Assembly: GCF_014189455.1 (NCBI RefSeq)
Contig: NZ_CP050296.1
Coordinates: forward strand, 6,134,001 to 6,198,000
Length of the DNA stretch: 64,000 nucleotides
DNA from: Mesorhizobium huakuii
GTDB taxonomy: Bacteria; Pseudomonadota; Alphaproteobacteria; Rhizobiales; Rhizobiaceae
Direction: 5' to 3'
Part shown: positions 52,001-60,569 of the stretch, piece by piece
Position numbering within the stretch: position 1 is the stretch's first letter
Layout: the number at the start of each line of letters is the position of its first letter
Program-made: the position numbers and the translations under genes
Notes under the pieces: generated by a model
Told to the model about the DNA's origin: nothing
Databases searched by the model: none
Seen by the model: the letters and a program-made list of their open reading frames with translations, nothing else

Positions 52001-52798
52001 ATGGACATATTTGGCATCAAGGCACTGTTGATCTCCGCATTGATCTTCATTCCGTTCGAACATCTGTTCCACGAACGCCCCCAGAAGACCCTCCGCAAGG
52101 GCCTGGGTGTCGATCTGATCTATGTGCTATTCAACGGCCTCATCATAAAAGCAGTCATCGTTCTGATCGCGGCCAACACACTCGACGCCGCCGCAATCCT
52201 GGTCCCGCAATCCATGACGCACGCCGTCGGTGGCCAGCCCGTCTGGCTGCAGGTCGCGGAAATCATCTTGATCACCGATATCGGCGTCTACTGGACACAC
52301 CGGGCCTTCCACGAAATCCCCGCGCTTTGGAAATTCCATGCCGTTCACCACGGCATCGAGGATTTGGATTGGCTCGGCGCTTTCCACTCCCACCCGGTCG
52401 ACGCCATCCTCACTAAGGCAATATCGCTGACGCCGATCTTTTTCCTTGGATTCTCGGAAACCTCGATCGCCGTCTTTTCATCCATCTATTTTGGACACAC
52501 GCTGCTTGTTCATTCGAACCTGCGGATTCCGTTCGGCCCCTTGAAGTGGCTGATCGCCAGCCCGCAATTCCATCGCTGGCACCATGCCAACCAGCGCGAG
52601 GCCTATGACAAGAACTTCGCCGGGCAATTGCCTGTCCTCGACATGGTGTTCGGCACCTACAATGCCACTGGCAACAAGGTGCCGGAAAAATACGGCGTCG
52701 ATGATCCGATCCCATCCAGCTACGTCGGGCAGGTCAGCTATCCGCTCCTGCCTCGTGGGAAACGATCGGATCGTCCAGTGCCGAGCACCGAAGCCTGA
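52001..52798 (+). CDS. Sterol desaturase / fatty acid hydroxylase family protein
   Basis: A 265-residue integral membrane di-iron enzyme. The histidine boxes are complete: HRAFH (in YWTHRAFHEIPALWKFHAVHH, with HAVHH), GAFHSHP, and HRWHH (SPQFHRWHHANQ). Four or five membrane helices surround them. The family hydroxylates or desaturates lipids such as sterols, fatty acids, carotenoids or ornithine lipids; the actual substrate is unknown. It is followed on the same strand by an alpha/beta hydrolase after a 137-bp spacer. Confidence 0.9.
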   Translation: MDIFGIKALLISALIFIPFEHLFHERPQKTLRKGLGVDLIYVLFNGLIIKAVIVLIAANTLDAAAILVPQSMTHAVGGQPVWLQVAEIILITDIGVYWTHRAFHEIPALWKFHAVHHGIEDLDWLGAFHSHPVDAILTKAISLTPIFFLGFSETSIAVFSSIYFGHTLLVHSNLRIPFGPLKWLIASPQFHRWHHANQREAYDKNFAGQLPVLDMVFGTYNATGNKVPEKYGVDDPIPSSYVGQVSYPLLPRGKRSDRPVPSTEA

Positions 52799-52935
52799 CA
52801 TCGACGGTGCACGGCCTTTTGCCGCTCCAAATTGATGGTGTCGCCTGATGGCAGCAGACTTTTCGTCGCGGGTTGGTTTCGGCAGATACCAGCAATAATT
52901 CTAGGTCCTGCGCTTCGCCTCAGGACTTTCTCAGC

Positions 52936-53742
52936 ATGGACCATCGCGACGACGATCTCAGGAAATTCGAAGCACATAGCGCCACGCCCCTGCCGACCGC
53001 GGGGGACGAAGGCCATGTGGAACATGAGGGCGCAAAAATCTGGTACGCCACGTTTGGCGCCGGCTTTCCCGTGATCTTGTTGCATGGCGGCCTCGGCCAT
53101 AGCGGCAATTGGGGATTTCAGGTTCCCGCACTGGTGGAGGGTGGCTACCGGGTCGTGCTGATCGACAGCCGCGGCCACGGGCGCAGCACCCACGACGAAC
53201 GGCCTTACAAATACGAACTGATGGCTTCCGACGTCCTGGCCGTGATGGACACGCTGAACTTGAAAAAGGCGGCCGTGGTGGGTTGGAGCGATGGCGCCTG
53301 CGTTGCCCTGATCCTTGGCATGAAAGCCGCCGACCGCGTCACGGGCGTCTTCTTCTTCGGCTGCAACATGGATGCGAGCGGTACGAAGGACTTCGAGCCC
53401 AGTCCGGTTATCGAGCGGTGTTTCGGCCGGCACGCCAAGGACTATGCCGAACTGTCGGCGACGCCGGACCAGTTCGACGCATTCGTCAAAGCCGTCAGCC
53501 TGATGATGAAGACCGAACCCAATTATTCCGCCGCCGAGCTGGCACTGACGCGCGTGCCCGTGGCAATCGTTCAAAGCGAGCATGACGAGTTCATTAAAGA
53601 CGAACACGCGAACTATCTCGCCCGCAGCGTCCCGGGAACGGAATTGATCATCCTGCCTGGCGTCAGCCATTTCGCGCCGCTGCAACGGCCCGGGCAGTTC
53701 AACGGCGTGCTGCTGGCCTTCCTCGGAAAAATTCATTCTTAA
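52936..53742 (+). CDS. Alpha/beta hydrolase
   Basis: A 268-residue alpha/beta-fold hydrolase. The oxyanion loop is VILLHGGLGHSGNWGFQ, the nucleophile elbow GWSDGA (serine near residue 117), the acid in IVQSEHDEF and the final histidine in LPGVSHFAP. The IDSRGHGRS strand is typical. The nearest shape is the epoxide hydrolase/haloperoxidase-like or esterase group; no substrate is indicated. The ATG at 52936 was chosen over an in-frame start at 52873 because homologous proteins start shortly before the fold. Confidence 0.88.
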   Translation: MDHRDDDLRKFEAHSATPLPTAGDEGHVEHEGAKIWYATFGAGFPVILLHGGLGHSGNWGFQVPALVEGGYRVVLIDSRGHGRSTHDERPYKYELMASDVLAVMDTLNLKKAAVVGWSDGACVALILGMKAADRVTGVFFFGCNMDASGTKDFEPSPVIERCFGRHAKDYAELSATPDQFDAFVKAVSLMMKTEPNYSAAELALTRVPVAIVQSEHDEFIKDEHANYLARSVPGTELIILPGVSHFAPLQRPGQFNGVLLAFLGKIHS

Positions 53743-53809
53743 GGATCCGCTGCGCCGCGCTTCCTCAAGCCGGAGGGCTTTTCGCGCCGAATCGGCTAAG
53801 CCTTGAGGC

Positions 53810-54508
53810 ATGAACGAGACCTCACTCTATGCGCCGGTGAAGCGGTTCCTCGAAAGTCTCGACTTCGTCGTGAAGGGGGAAATTGGCGGCTGCGACATCG
53901 TCGCGCTGCGCGAGGGCGAGCCGCCGGTCGTCGTCATCTGCGAGTTGAAGCTACAGTTCAATCTGGAACTGGTGCTGCAAGGCGTCGACCGTGCGGCCGC
54001 TTGCGACGAAGTCTGGCTGGCGGCACGCATGTCGGCGCGGGGCAAGGGGCGCGAAAGCGACGCCCGCTTCCGCAATCTCTGCCGCCGGCTTGGCTTCGGC
54101 GTGCTTGGCGTGACAGCCAGTGACAAGGTCGAAGTGCTTGTCAGTCCTGCCGCGCCGGAGCCGCGCAGGAACGCGCGGAAGCGATCCCGCCTTGTCGACG
54201 AGCACCAGCGCCGCCGCGGCGATCCTGTCGCCGGTGGAGGATCGCGCAATCCAATCATGACCGCCTACCGCCAAAGCGCCCTCACCTGCGCGGCTGCGAT
54301 GGCAGACGGACCCAAGCGACCGCGCGATCTGAAGGCCTTGACGCCGATCGCGCCGAAAATCCTGCAGCACAATGTCTATGGCTGGTTCGCGCGCGTCGAC
54401 CGCGGCCTTTACGATCTCACCGATGCCGGCCGCGCCTCGCTGGTCCGTTGGCCGCAAGCCGCGCAAGACGAGGCTCGACACGAGATTTTGATTGCGTCGA
54501 CCGCCTGA
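53810..54508 (+). CDS. DUF2161 family protein (PD-(D/E)XK-like)
   Basis: A 232-residue protein. The N-terminal half fits a PD-(D/E)XK nuclease-like core: LYAPVKRFLESLDFVVKGEI, GGCDIVALREGEPPVVVICE and LKLQFNLELVLQGVDRAAAC place D and ExK as in DUF2161. The C-terminal half (PRDLKALTPIAPKILQHNVY) is a winged-helix-like domain. The family is widespread in alphaproteobacteria without an assigned function. It appears to be a stand-alone gene. Confidence 0.8.
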   Translation: MNETSLYAPVKRFLESLDFVVKGEIGGCDIVALREGEPPVVVICELKLQFNLELVLQGVDRAAACDEVWLAARMSARGKGRESDARFRNLCRRLGFGVLGVTASDKVEVLVSPAAPEPRRNARKRSRLVDEHQRRRGDPVAGGGSRNPIMTAYRQSALTCAAAMADGPKRPRDLKALTPIAPKILQHNVYGWFARVDRGLYDLTDAGRASLVRWPQAAQDEARHEILIASTA

Positions 54509-54582
54509 ATACGGGGGCTTGCCGAGCATGAAGCGCCCCTCTTGGTTGATTTTTCAGACAAAACATGCTGCTTGTCCCGCCC

Positions 54583-54972
54583 ATGAAGACACTCTGCATG
54601 ATGGCCGTTGCGTCCCTGACGCTGGCTTTCCCGGCCAGCGCAATGGACAACGCATTGCGTGCCGGGCTGATGAAACTCGATCCGCAAACACGCCTCGAGC
54701 AGCGGTGCGATGCCGAGGTTCTGGACCGGATCACTCACGATGACCGCAAGTTCAAGGCCGACCGTGTCGTCGCCTACGCCTTCGCGACGCCCGAGATGAG
54801 CGCCGATGCGATCAGGAGCCCGGGTGCGGCGTTCCGCAGCAAGGGACAGTGGTATCGGCTGAAGTTCAAATGCCAGACCGGGCCGGACCATATGGAGGTC
54901 CTGCAGCTGCGCTACCGGATCGGCGACGAAATTCCGGAAGCCGACTGGGCGAAGTACAATCTCTACGATTAG
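54583..54972 (+). CDS. DUF930 periplasmic protein
   Basis: A 129-residue exported protein with a signal peptide (MKTLCMMAVASLTLAFPASA). The mature part has the DUF930 pattern: LRAGLMKLDPQTRLEQRCDA, YAFATPEMSADAIRSPGAAF and FRSKGQWYRLKFKCQTGPDH, with two conserved cysteines likely in a disulfide. Rhizobial DUF930 proteins are small periplasmic proteins of unknown role. ATG 54583 begins the signal peptide; an in-frame ATG at 54565 is less suitable. Confidence 0.82.
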   Translation: MKTLCMMAVASLTLAFPASAMDNALRAGLMKLDPQTRLEQRCDAEVLDRITHDDRKFKADRVVAYAFATPEMSADAIRSPGAAFRSKGQWYRLKFKCQTGPDHMEVLQLRYRIGDEIPEADWAKYNLYD

Positions 54973-55157
54973 TTTTTCGCAGGCGCTCGTCCGCTTCGGC
55001 TCACGTTCCGGCGGCGGCTGAAAATCCCCTGTAAAACCCCTGCCACGAAAGTGGTTTTCCAGTGTTGTCTGTCGCAGCGTCTTGACGCCAGCGGACCATG
55101 CCTTTAGGCCCGTCTGGACAATCGACAACGAACACTCGGCGAAGGGCTTCCAGGTCG

Positions 55158-55844
55158 ATGGAAATATTTACCGCCGCGGGCATATCGGCTCTTTTTCAGG
55201 TCATCGCCATCGACCTCGCGCTCGCGGGCGACAATGCCATCGTCATCGGCCTTGCCGCGGCCGGCCTGCCGGCCGCCCAGCGCAAGCGCGCCATTCTCGT
55301 CGGCATCGCGGCGGCCACCGTGCTGCGCATTTTCTTCGCCCTGATCACGCAATGGCTGCTGACCATTGGCCCGATGCTGCTGATCGCCGGCGGCCTGCTT
55401 TTGCTGTGGGTGTGCTGGAAGATGTGGCGCGAATTGCGTGTCACCCATGAGCAGGAGCGCGACGCCACCGAAGCGTTGTCGAATGGCGATTTCGACAAGG
55501 ACGGCGCCATTGGCGGCAAGGGATCGGGCAAGACCTTCTCGCAGGCCGCCTGGCAGATCGTCATCGCCGACGTGTCGATGTCGCTCGACAATGTCCTTGC
55601 CGTAGCCGGCGCGGCCATGAACCATCCGACAGTGCTGATCATCGGATTGGCCCTGTCGATCGCCCTGATGGGCTTTGCCGCGTCGTTCGTCGCGCGCCTG
55701 CTGCACAAATACCGCTGGATTGCCTATATCGGCCTGGCGATCATTCTCTATGTCGCGGTCAAGATGCTGCTTGACGGGGCCGTGCAGCAATTCCCCGACC
55801 ACTTCGCTTTCCTAGCGCCCTGGTTCGGATCGGGAGGCCACTGA
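55158..55844 (+). CDS. TerC/YjbE-family integral membrane protein
   Basis: A 228-residue protein with seven hydrophobic helices. The paired acidic motifs IDLALAGDNAIVIGLA and IVIADVSMSLDNVLAVAGAA are the TerC signature, placing Asp-Asn pairs inside the membrane. TerC proteins are proposed metal (manganese) exporters or insertases at the membrane. A charged loop (ERDATEALSNGDFDKDGAIG) separates the halves. I looked for a yybP-ykoY manganese riboswitch upstream and did not see its conserved core. Confidence 0.88.
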   Translation: MEIFTAAGISALFQVIAIDLALAGDNAIVIGLAAAGLPAAQRKRAILVGIAAATVLRIFFALITQWLLTIGPMLLIAGGLLLLWVCWKMWRELRVTHEQERDATEALSNGDFDKDGAIGGKGSGKTFSQAAWQIVIADVSMSLDNVLAVAGAAMNHPTVLIIGLALSIALMGFAASFVARLLHKYRWIAYIGLAIILYVAVKMLLDGAVQQFPDHFAFLAPWFGSGGH

Positions 55845-56009
55845 GCCACCCCAATGGCGCGGACCAGCCTGCCGGCCGGTTTGCTTGATTGCGCAACCCA
55901 TGCTATTGCGCCGCGCGTATTGGCTGCTGCCACGCGCCACAGACCGACATTTACAACGATTTGAGGCCGGACCAGCGTTTCGGCCCGTGCCCCCATTGGA
56001 AACTTGCCT

Positions 56010-57323
56010 ATGTCCGCCCCTCGCGTCAGTTTCGTCAGCCTTGGATGTCCGAAGGCGCTCGTGGATTCCGAGCGCATCATCACGCGCCTGCGCGCCGAAG
56101 GCTACGAGATCGCCCGCAAACATGACGGCGCCGATCTCGTCGTCGTCAACACCTGCGGTTTCCTGGATTCCGCCCGCGACGAGTCGCTCAACGCCATCGG
56201 TTCAGCGCTTTCGGAAAACGGCAGGGTCATCGTCACCGGCTGCCTCGGCGCCGAGCCGGATGTGATCCGCGAAAAGCACCCCAATGTGCTGGCGATCACC
56301 GGGCCGCAGGCCTATGAGAGTGTGATGGCGGCCGTGCATGAGGCGGCGCCGCCTTCGCACGACCCCTACATCGATCTCCTGCCGCCACAGGGCGTCAAGC
56401 TGACGCCGCGCCACTATGCCTATCTCAAGATTTCGGAAGGCTGCAACAACCGCTGCACCTTCTGCATCATTCCCGCCCTGCGTGGCGATCTCGTTTCGCG
56501 CCCGGCAGCCGATGTGCTGCGCGAAGCCGAAAAACTGGCCAAGGCCGGCGTCAAGGAGCTGCTCGTCATCTCGCAGGACACCAGCGCCTACGGCATAGAC
56601 ATCAAATACCAGACGTCCATGTTTGGTGACCGTGAAGTGCGCGCGAAGTTCCTCGATCTGTCCGAGGAGTTGGGCAAGCTCGGCATCTGGGTGCGCATGC
56701 ACTATGTCTACCCCTACCCCCATGTTGCCGACGTCATCCCGCTGATGGCCGACGGCAAGATCCTTCCCTATCTCGACATCCCGTTCCAGCACGCGTCGCC
56801 GCAGGGGCTGAAAAACATGCGCCGGCCGGCGCATGGCGAAAAGACACTGGAGCGCATCCGCGGCTGGCGTGATGTGTGCCCCGATCTCGCCATCCGCTCG
56901 ACCTTCATCGTCGGCTTCCCCGGCGAGACGGATGAGGATTTCGAGATACTGCTCCACTGGCTGGACGAGGCCAAGATCGATCGCGCCGGCTGCTTCAAAT
57001 ACGAACCGGTCAAGGGCGCCCGTTCCAACGAGCTCGGCCTCGAGCAGGTTCCGCAGGACGTCAAGGAAGCACGCTGGCACCGCTTCATGCAGCGCCAGCA
57101 GAAGATTTCGGCGACGCAGCTGGCCAAGAAGGTCGGCAAGCGCCTGCCGGTGCTGATCGATGAAGCGCATGGCACATCGGCGAAGGGCCGCACCAAATAC
57201 GACGCGCCCGAGATCGACGGCTCGGTCCACATCCAGTCGCGCCGCCCGATGCGTGCCGGCGACATCGTCACCGTCAAGATCGAGCGCGCCGACGCTTATG
57301 ATCTCTACGGTTCGGCTGTCTAA
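56010..57323 (+). CDS. rimO: Ribosomal protein S12 methylthiotransferase RimO
   Basis: A 437-residue radical-SAM enzyme that adds a methylthio group to Asp88 (E. coli numbering) of ribosomal protein S12. It has the N-terminal UPF0004 domain ([23 protein letters not shown] and [10 protein letters not shown] supply the auxiliary cluster cysteines), the SAM domain with [14 protein letters not shown] (CxxxCxxC), and a C-terminal TRAM domain ([20 protein letters not shown]). The ATG at 56010 was chosen; an in-frame TTG lies two codons earlier. An intrinsic terminator follows. Confidence 0.97.
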   Translation: MSAPRVSFVSLGCPKALVDSERIITRLRAEGYEIARKHDGADLVVVNTCGFLDSARDESLNAIGSALSENGRVIVTGCLGAEPDVIREKHPNVLAITGPQAYESVMAAVHEAAPPSHDPYIDLLPPQGVKLTPRHYAYLKISEGCNNRCTFCIIPALRGDLVSRPAADVLREAEKLAKAGVKELLVISQDTSAYGIDIKYQTSMFGDREVRAKFLDLSEELGKLGIWVRMHYVYPYPHVADVIPLMADGKILPYLDIPFQHASPQGLKNMRRPAHGEKTLERIRGWRDVCPDLAIRSTFIVGFPGETDEDFEILLHWLDEAKIDRAGCFKYEPVKGARSNELGLEQVPQDVKEARWHRFMQRQQKISATQLAKKVGKRLPVLIDEAHGTSAKGRTKYDAPEIDGSVHIQSRRPMRAGDIVTVKIERADAYDLYGSAV

Positions 57324-57351
57324 GCCTGCCGTCGGTTTCTTCGGGAAATGA

Positions 57352-57375
57352 AAAGGGCGCCTCGCGGCGCCCTTT
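57352..57375. terminator. Bidirectional terminator between rimO and the ABC operon
   Basis: AAAGGGCGCC and GGCGCCCTTT form a perfect 10-bp stem with a TCGC loop. A-rich and T-rich flanks on both sides suit termination of rimO and of the leftward ABC operon, which ends at 57400. Confidence 0.8.
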
Positions 57376-57399
57376 CCTATTCGAGATGTGGTGCGCCGC

Positions 57400-58467
57400 C
57401 TATTGCGGCAGCTTGTCGTCGACGCCCTTGACGTAAAAGTTCATGCCGAGCAGCGTGCCGTCGTCGGCGACTTCGCCGTCCTTCAGCCATGCCGAGCCGT
57501 CCTGCTTGGCTATCGGTCCGGTGAAGGGGTTCCAGCCGCCGGCGATCTTCTTCTCGGTCGCCTCGGCCATCGCCTTCACGTCGTCGGGCATGTTGGTATA
57601 AGGCGCGAGCTTCACCGCGCCGTCCTTGATGCCGAGCCAGACATTGTCCGGCTTCCAGGTGCCGTCGATGGCTGCCTGCACCCGGCTGATGTAGTAGGGC
57701 CCCCATTCGTCGGTGAGCGAGGTCAGCTGCGCGTTGGGCGCGAACTTGATCATGTCGGACGACTGGCCGAAGCCGTGCAGCTTGCGCTCCTCGGCGACCT
57801 GCAGGGCGGCGGTGGAATCGGTGTGCTGGACGATGATGTCGGCGCCCTGGTCGAACAGCGCCTTGGCGGCGTCTGCTTCCTTGCCTGGATCGAACCAGGA
57901 GTTCACCCAGACGATCTTGGCCTTGAAGTTCGGGTTGATCGACTGCGCGCCGAGCATGAAGGAGTTGATGCCCATCACCACTTCGGGAATCGGGAAGGAG
58001 ACGATGTAGCCGGCGACACCGGACTTCGATTCCTTGGCGGCGATCTGGCCGAGCACGTAGCGGCCTTCGTAGAAGCGGGCATTGTAGATGCCGAGATTGT
58101 CACCGGTCTTGTAGCCGGTGGCGTGCTCGAACATCACTTTGGGAAACTTCTTGGCGACCTTTACCTCGGCATCCATGAAGCCGAACGACGTGCCGAAGAT
58201 CAGCTTGCAGCCTTCGCGCGCCAGCCGCTCGAAAGCACGGTCGGCGTCGGGGCCTTCGGAGACGTTCTCCAGATAAGCGGTCTCGACCTTGTCGCCGAGC
58301 GCCTTCTCGACTTCGAGCCGGCCCTGGTCGTGCTGGTAGGAGTAGCCGAAATCGCCGATCGGGCCGGTATAGACCCAGCAGGCCTTCAACTTGTCGGCAG
58401 CCTCTGCGGACGCGGCCAGCGACAATGCCGCTGTCGTCGTCATCAGGGCAATAAGCAGTTTTTTCAT
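57400..58467 (-). CDS. BMP-family nucleoside ABC transporter substrate-binding protein
   Basis: A 355-residue periplasmic binding protein of the basic membrane protein (Med/TmpC) family. It has a signal peptide (MKKLLIALMTTTAALSLAAS then AEA) and the BMP fold blocks ACWVYTGPIGDFGYSYQHDQ, LIFGTSFGFMDAEVKVAKKF and TDSTAALQVAEERKLHGFGQ. Members bind purine nucleosides such as guanosine or adenosine. It is the last gene of the operon ATPase-permease-permease-binding protein, 51 bases after the second permease, and likely the most expressed. Confidence 0.95.
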   Translation of the reverse strand: MKKLLIALMTTTAALSLAASAEAADKLKACWVYTGPIGDFGYSYQHDQGRLEVEKALGDKVETAYLENVSEGPDADRAFERLAREGCKLIFGTSFGFMDAEVKVAKKFPKVMFEHATGYKTGDNLGIYNARFYEGRYVLGQIAAKESKSGVAGYIVSFPIPEVVMGINSFMLGAQSINPNFKAKIVWVNSWFDPGKEADAAKALFDQGADIIVQHTDSTAALQVAEERKLHGFGQSSDMIKFAPNAQLTSLTDEWGPYYISRVQAAIDGTWKPDNVWLGIKDGAVKLAPYTNMPDDVKAMAEATEKKIAGGWNPFTGPIAKQDGSAWLKDGEVADDGTLLGMNFYVKGVDDKLPQ

Positions 58468-58518
58468 CGTGTTACCTCTCTGTGTTAAGCCTTGGAGCTT
58501 CCCGTCTTTTTGTTGTTG

Positions 58519-59439
58519 TCAACGATCCGGAACGAATGGCTGCCCCAGGGATGCCGGCGTGTTCATCATCGTCAGACGCTTATTGCGCGAGATTAGAACG
58601 AGAACCACGACGGTTGCCAGATAGGGCAGAGAAGAAAGCATCTGCGAGGGCACCGGAATGCCAAAAGCCTGTGCATGAAGCTGGCCGATCCAGACCGCGC
58701 CGAAGATGTAGGCGCCGGCCAGCACCCGCCACGGCCGCCACGACGCGAACACCACCAGCGCCAGGGCGATCCAGCCGCGGCCCGCGCTCATGTTCTCGAC
58801 CCACTGCGGCGTGTAGACCAGCGACAGATGACCGCCGGCGAGACCGGCGCAGGCGCCGCCAAAGATGACCGAGATATAGCGGTAGCGGATGACCTTGATG
58901 CCGAGCGCATGCGCCGACGTGTGGCTGTCGCCGATCGAGCGCAGCGTGAGGCCAGTGCGCGTCTTGAACAGGAACCACATGACGGCGGCGGTCAGCGCGA
59001 TCGAGATGTAGAAGACCGGATCCTGGCCGAACAGCAGCTTGCCCACGATCGGGATCGAGCTGAGGCCGGGAATATCGAGATTGGGCAGCCTGACGCCGGG
59101 CTGGCCAACGAAGCTCGTGCCGATCATGCCGGAGAGACCGAGGCCGAGCAGCGTCAGCGACAGGCCGGTCGCCACCTGGTTGGTTGCAAGCGACAGCGTC
59201 ATCACGGCAAACAGCAGCGAGAACAGCGCCCCCATGGCGATCGCCGCCAGCAGGCCGATCCAGGGCGAGCCTGTCAGGTAGCCGGCGCCGAAGCCGCCGA
59301 CCGCGCCCATGATCATCATGCCCTCGACGCCGAGATTGAGCACGCCGGAGCGTTCGACCACCAGTTCGCCGATCGCCGCGATCAAAAGCGGCGTTGCCGC
59401 GGTGGCGATAGTCAAAAGGATGTTGACGGTGATGTCCAT
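58519..59439 (-). CDS. Nucleoside ABC transporter permease (second)
   Basis: A 306-residue BPD_transp_2-type permease with about nine membrane helices. The motif GELVVERSGVLNLGVEGMMI after helix 1 and the EAA-like cytoplasmic loop FLFKTRTGLTLRSIGDSHTS are characteristic of nucleoside and sugar permeases of this class. It overlaps the upstream permease stop by one base. It forms the membrane channel together with that permease. Confidence 0.94.
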   Translation of the reverse strand: MDITVNILLTIATAATPLLIAAIGELVVERSGVLNLGVEGMMIMGAVGGFGAGYLTGSPWIGLLAAIAMGALFSLLFAVMTLSLATNQVATGLSLTLLGLGLSGMIGTSFVGQPGVRLPNLDIPGLSSIPIVGKLLFGQDPVFYISIALTAAVMWFLFKTRTGLTLRSIGDSHTSAHALGIKVIRYRYISVIFGGACAGLAGGHLSLVYTPQWVENMSAGRGWIALALVVFASWRPWRVLAGAYIFGAVWIGQLHAQAFGIPVPSQMLSSLPYLATVVVLVLISRNKRLTMMNTPASLGQPFVPDR

Positions 59440-60569
59440 CAGCGGGCTTCCTTCAACTTCGGCGTGGCTTCGAGCTTCGCCGCGCCTTCTTGTTTCGTCA
59501 GCGCCAGTCCGATCAGGCGGATGCGGTAGTGGATGAGCGTGTCGCAGCCGAGCACGAAGAACAAAAGCATGCCCTGGAACACCCTTGCCACCTTGTCGGA
59601 AATGCCGAGCGCGCTTTGCACCGCCTCACCGCCGAGATAGGTCAGCGCCAGCACCAGACCCGCGGCGATGATGCCGAGCGGATTGAGGCGGCCGAGGAAG
59701 GCCACGATGATGGCGGTGAAGCCGTAACCGGGAGAAATCACCGGCTGCAACTGTCCGATGGCGCCGGAGACTTCAGAGATGCCGGCAAGGCCGGCCAGCG
59801 CGCCCGACAGCAGGAAGGCGAAGAACACCATGCGGCTGAGGCCGAAGCCAGCGAAGCGCCCTGCCCGCGGGCTGGAACCCAGCACGCGCACCTCGAAGCC
59901 CTTAAGCATGCGGCCCATCAGGATCCAGATCAGCACCGCGGCAACCAGCGCGAAGACAAAGCCCCAGTTGGCGCGTCCGGCATCCGGCATCAGTTCCGGC
60001 AGCACGGCGGAGTCGCCGAACTGGATCGTCTGCGGGAAACCATGACCCTGCGGATCGCGCCATGGGCCGCGCACCAGCCAGTCGAGGAAGAGCTGGGCGA
60101 CATAGACCAGCATCAGGCTGGTCAGGATTTCATTGGTGTTGAAGCGGGTCTTGAGCAAGGCCGGGATCGCCGCATAGGCGGCACCGCCGACCATGCCGAG
60201 CAGCAGCATCAGCGGCAGCACCAGCGGGCCTTCGAACTGCGGAAACAGCACCGGAATGGCGGAGCCGAAGATGGCGCCGAAAATGAACTGGCCCTCGGCG
60301 CCGATGTTCCAGATGTTGGCCTTGTAGCAGACCGACAGGCCGACAGCGATCAGGATCAGCGGTGCCGCCTTGATCGCAAGTTCATGCAGCTGCCAGACCT
60401 GGCTGACCGGCTCGATGAAGTAGATCCGGAACGCGGTCAACGGGTTGACGCCGAGCAGCGCAAACAGAACCGCGCCGGCAATGATCGTCAGCGCGAAGGC
60501 AATGAATGGCGACAGGGCCGAAAACAGCGCGGAGCGCTGCGGGCGTTTGACGAGTTCGAGGCGCATCAT
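59439..60569 (-). CDS. Nucleoside ABC transporter permease (first)
   Basis: A 376-residue permease. The region CYKANIWNIGAEGQFIFGAI, the coupling loop GFEVRVLGSSPRAGRFAGFG and SGALAGLAGISEVSGAIGQL are typical of the larger permease of BMP-type systems. ATG 60569 overlaps the ATPase stop (ATGA). A much longer open frame extends upstream to 61463, but that part is an out-of-frame reading of the ATPase gene and is not protein-like. Confidence 0.93.
   Translation of the reverse strand: MMRLELVKRPQRSALFSALSPFIAFALTIIAGAVLFALLGVNPLTAFRIYFIEPVSQVWQLHELAIKAAPLILIAVGLSVCYKANIWNIGAEGQFIFGAIFGSAIPVLFPQFEGPLVLPLMLLLGMVGGAAYAAIPALLKTRFNTNEILTSLMLVYVAQLFLDWLVRGPWRDPQGHGFPQTIQFGDSAVLPELMPDAGRANWGFVFALVAAVLIWILMGRMLKGFEVRVLGSSPRAGRFAGFGLSRMVFFAFLLSGALAGLAGISEVSGAIGQLQPVISPGYGFTAIIVAFLGRLNPLGIIAAGLVLALTYLGGEAVQSALGISDKVARVFQGMLLFFVLGCDTLIHYRIRLIGLALTKQEGAAKLEATPKLKEAR

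Noticed and set aside
54973..55157. Possible yybP-ykoY manganese riboswitch before the TerC-like gene
   Set aside because: The conserved GGGGAGTAG-type core and second helix are not present in the leader.
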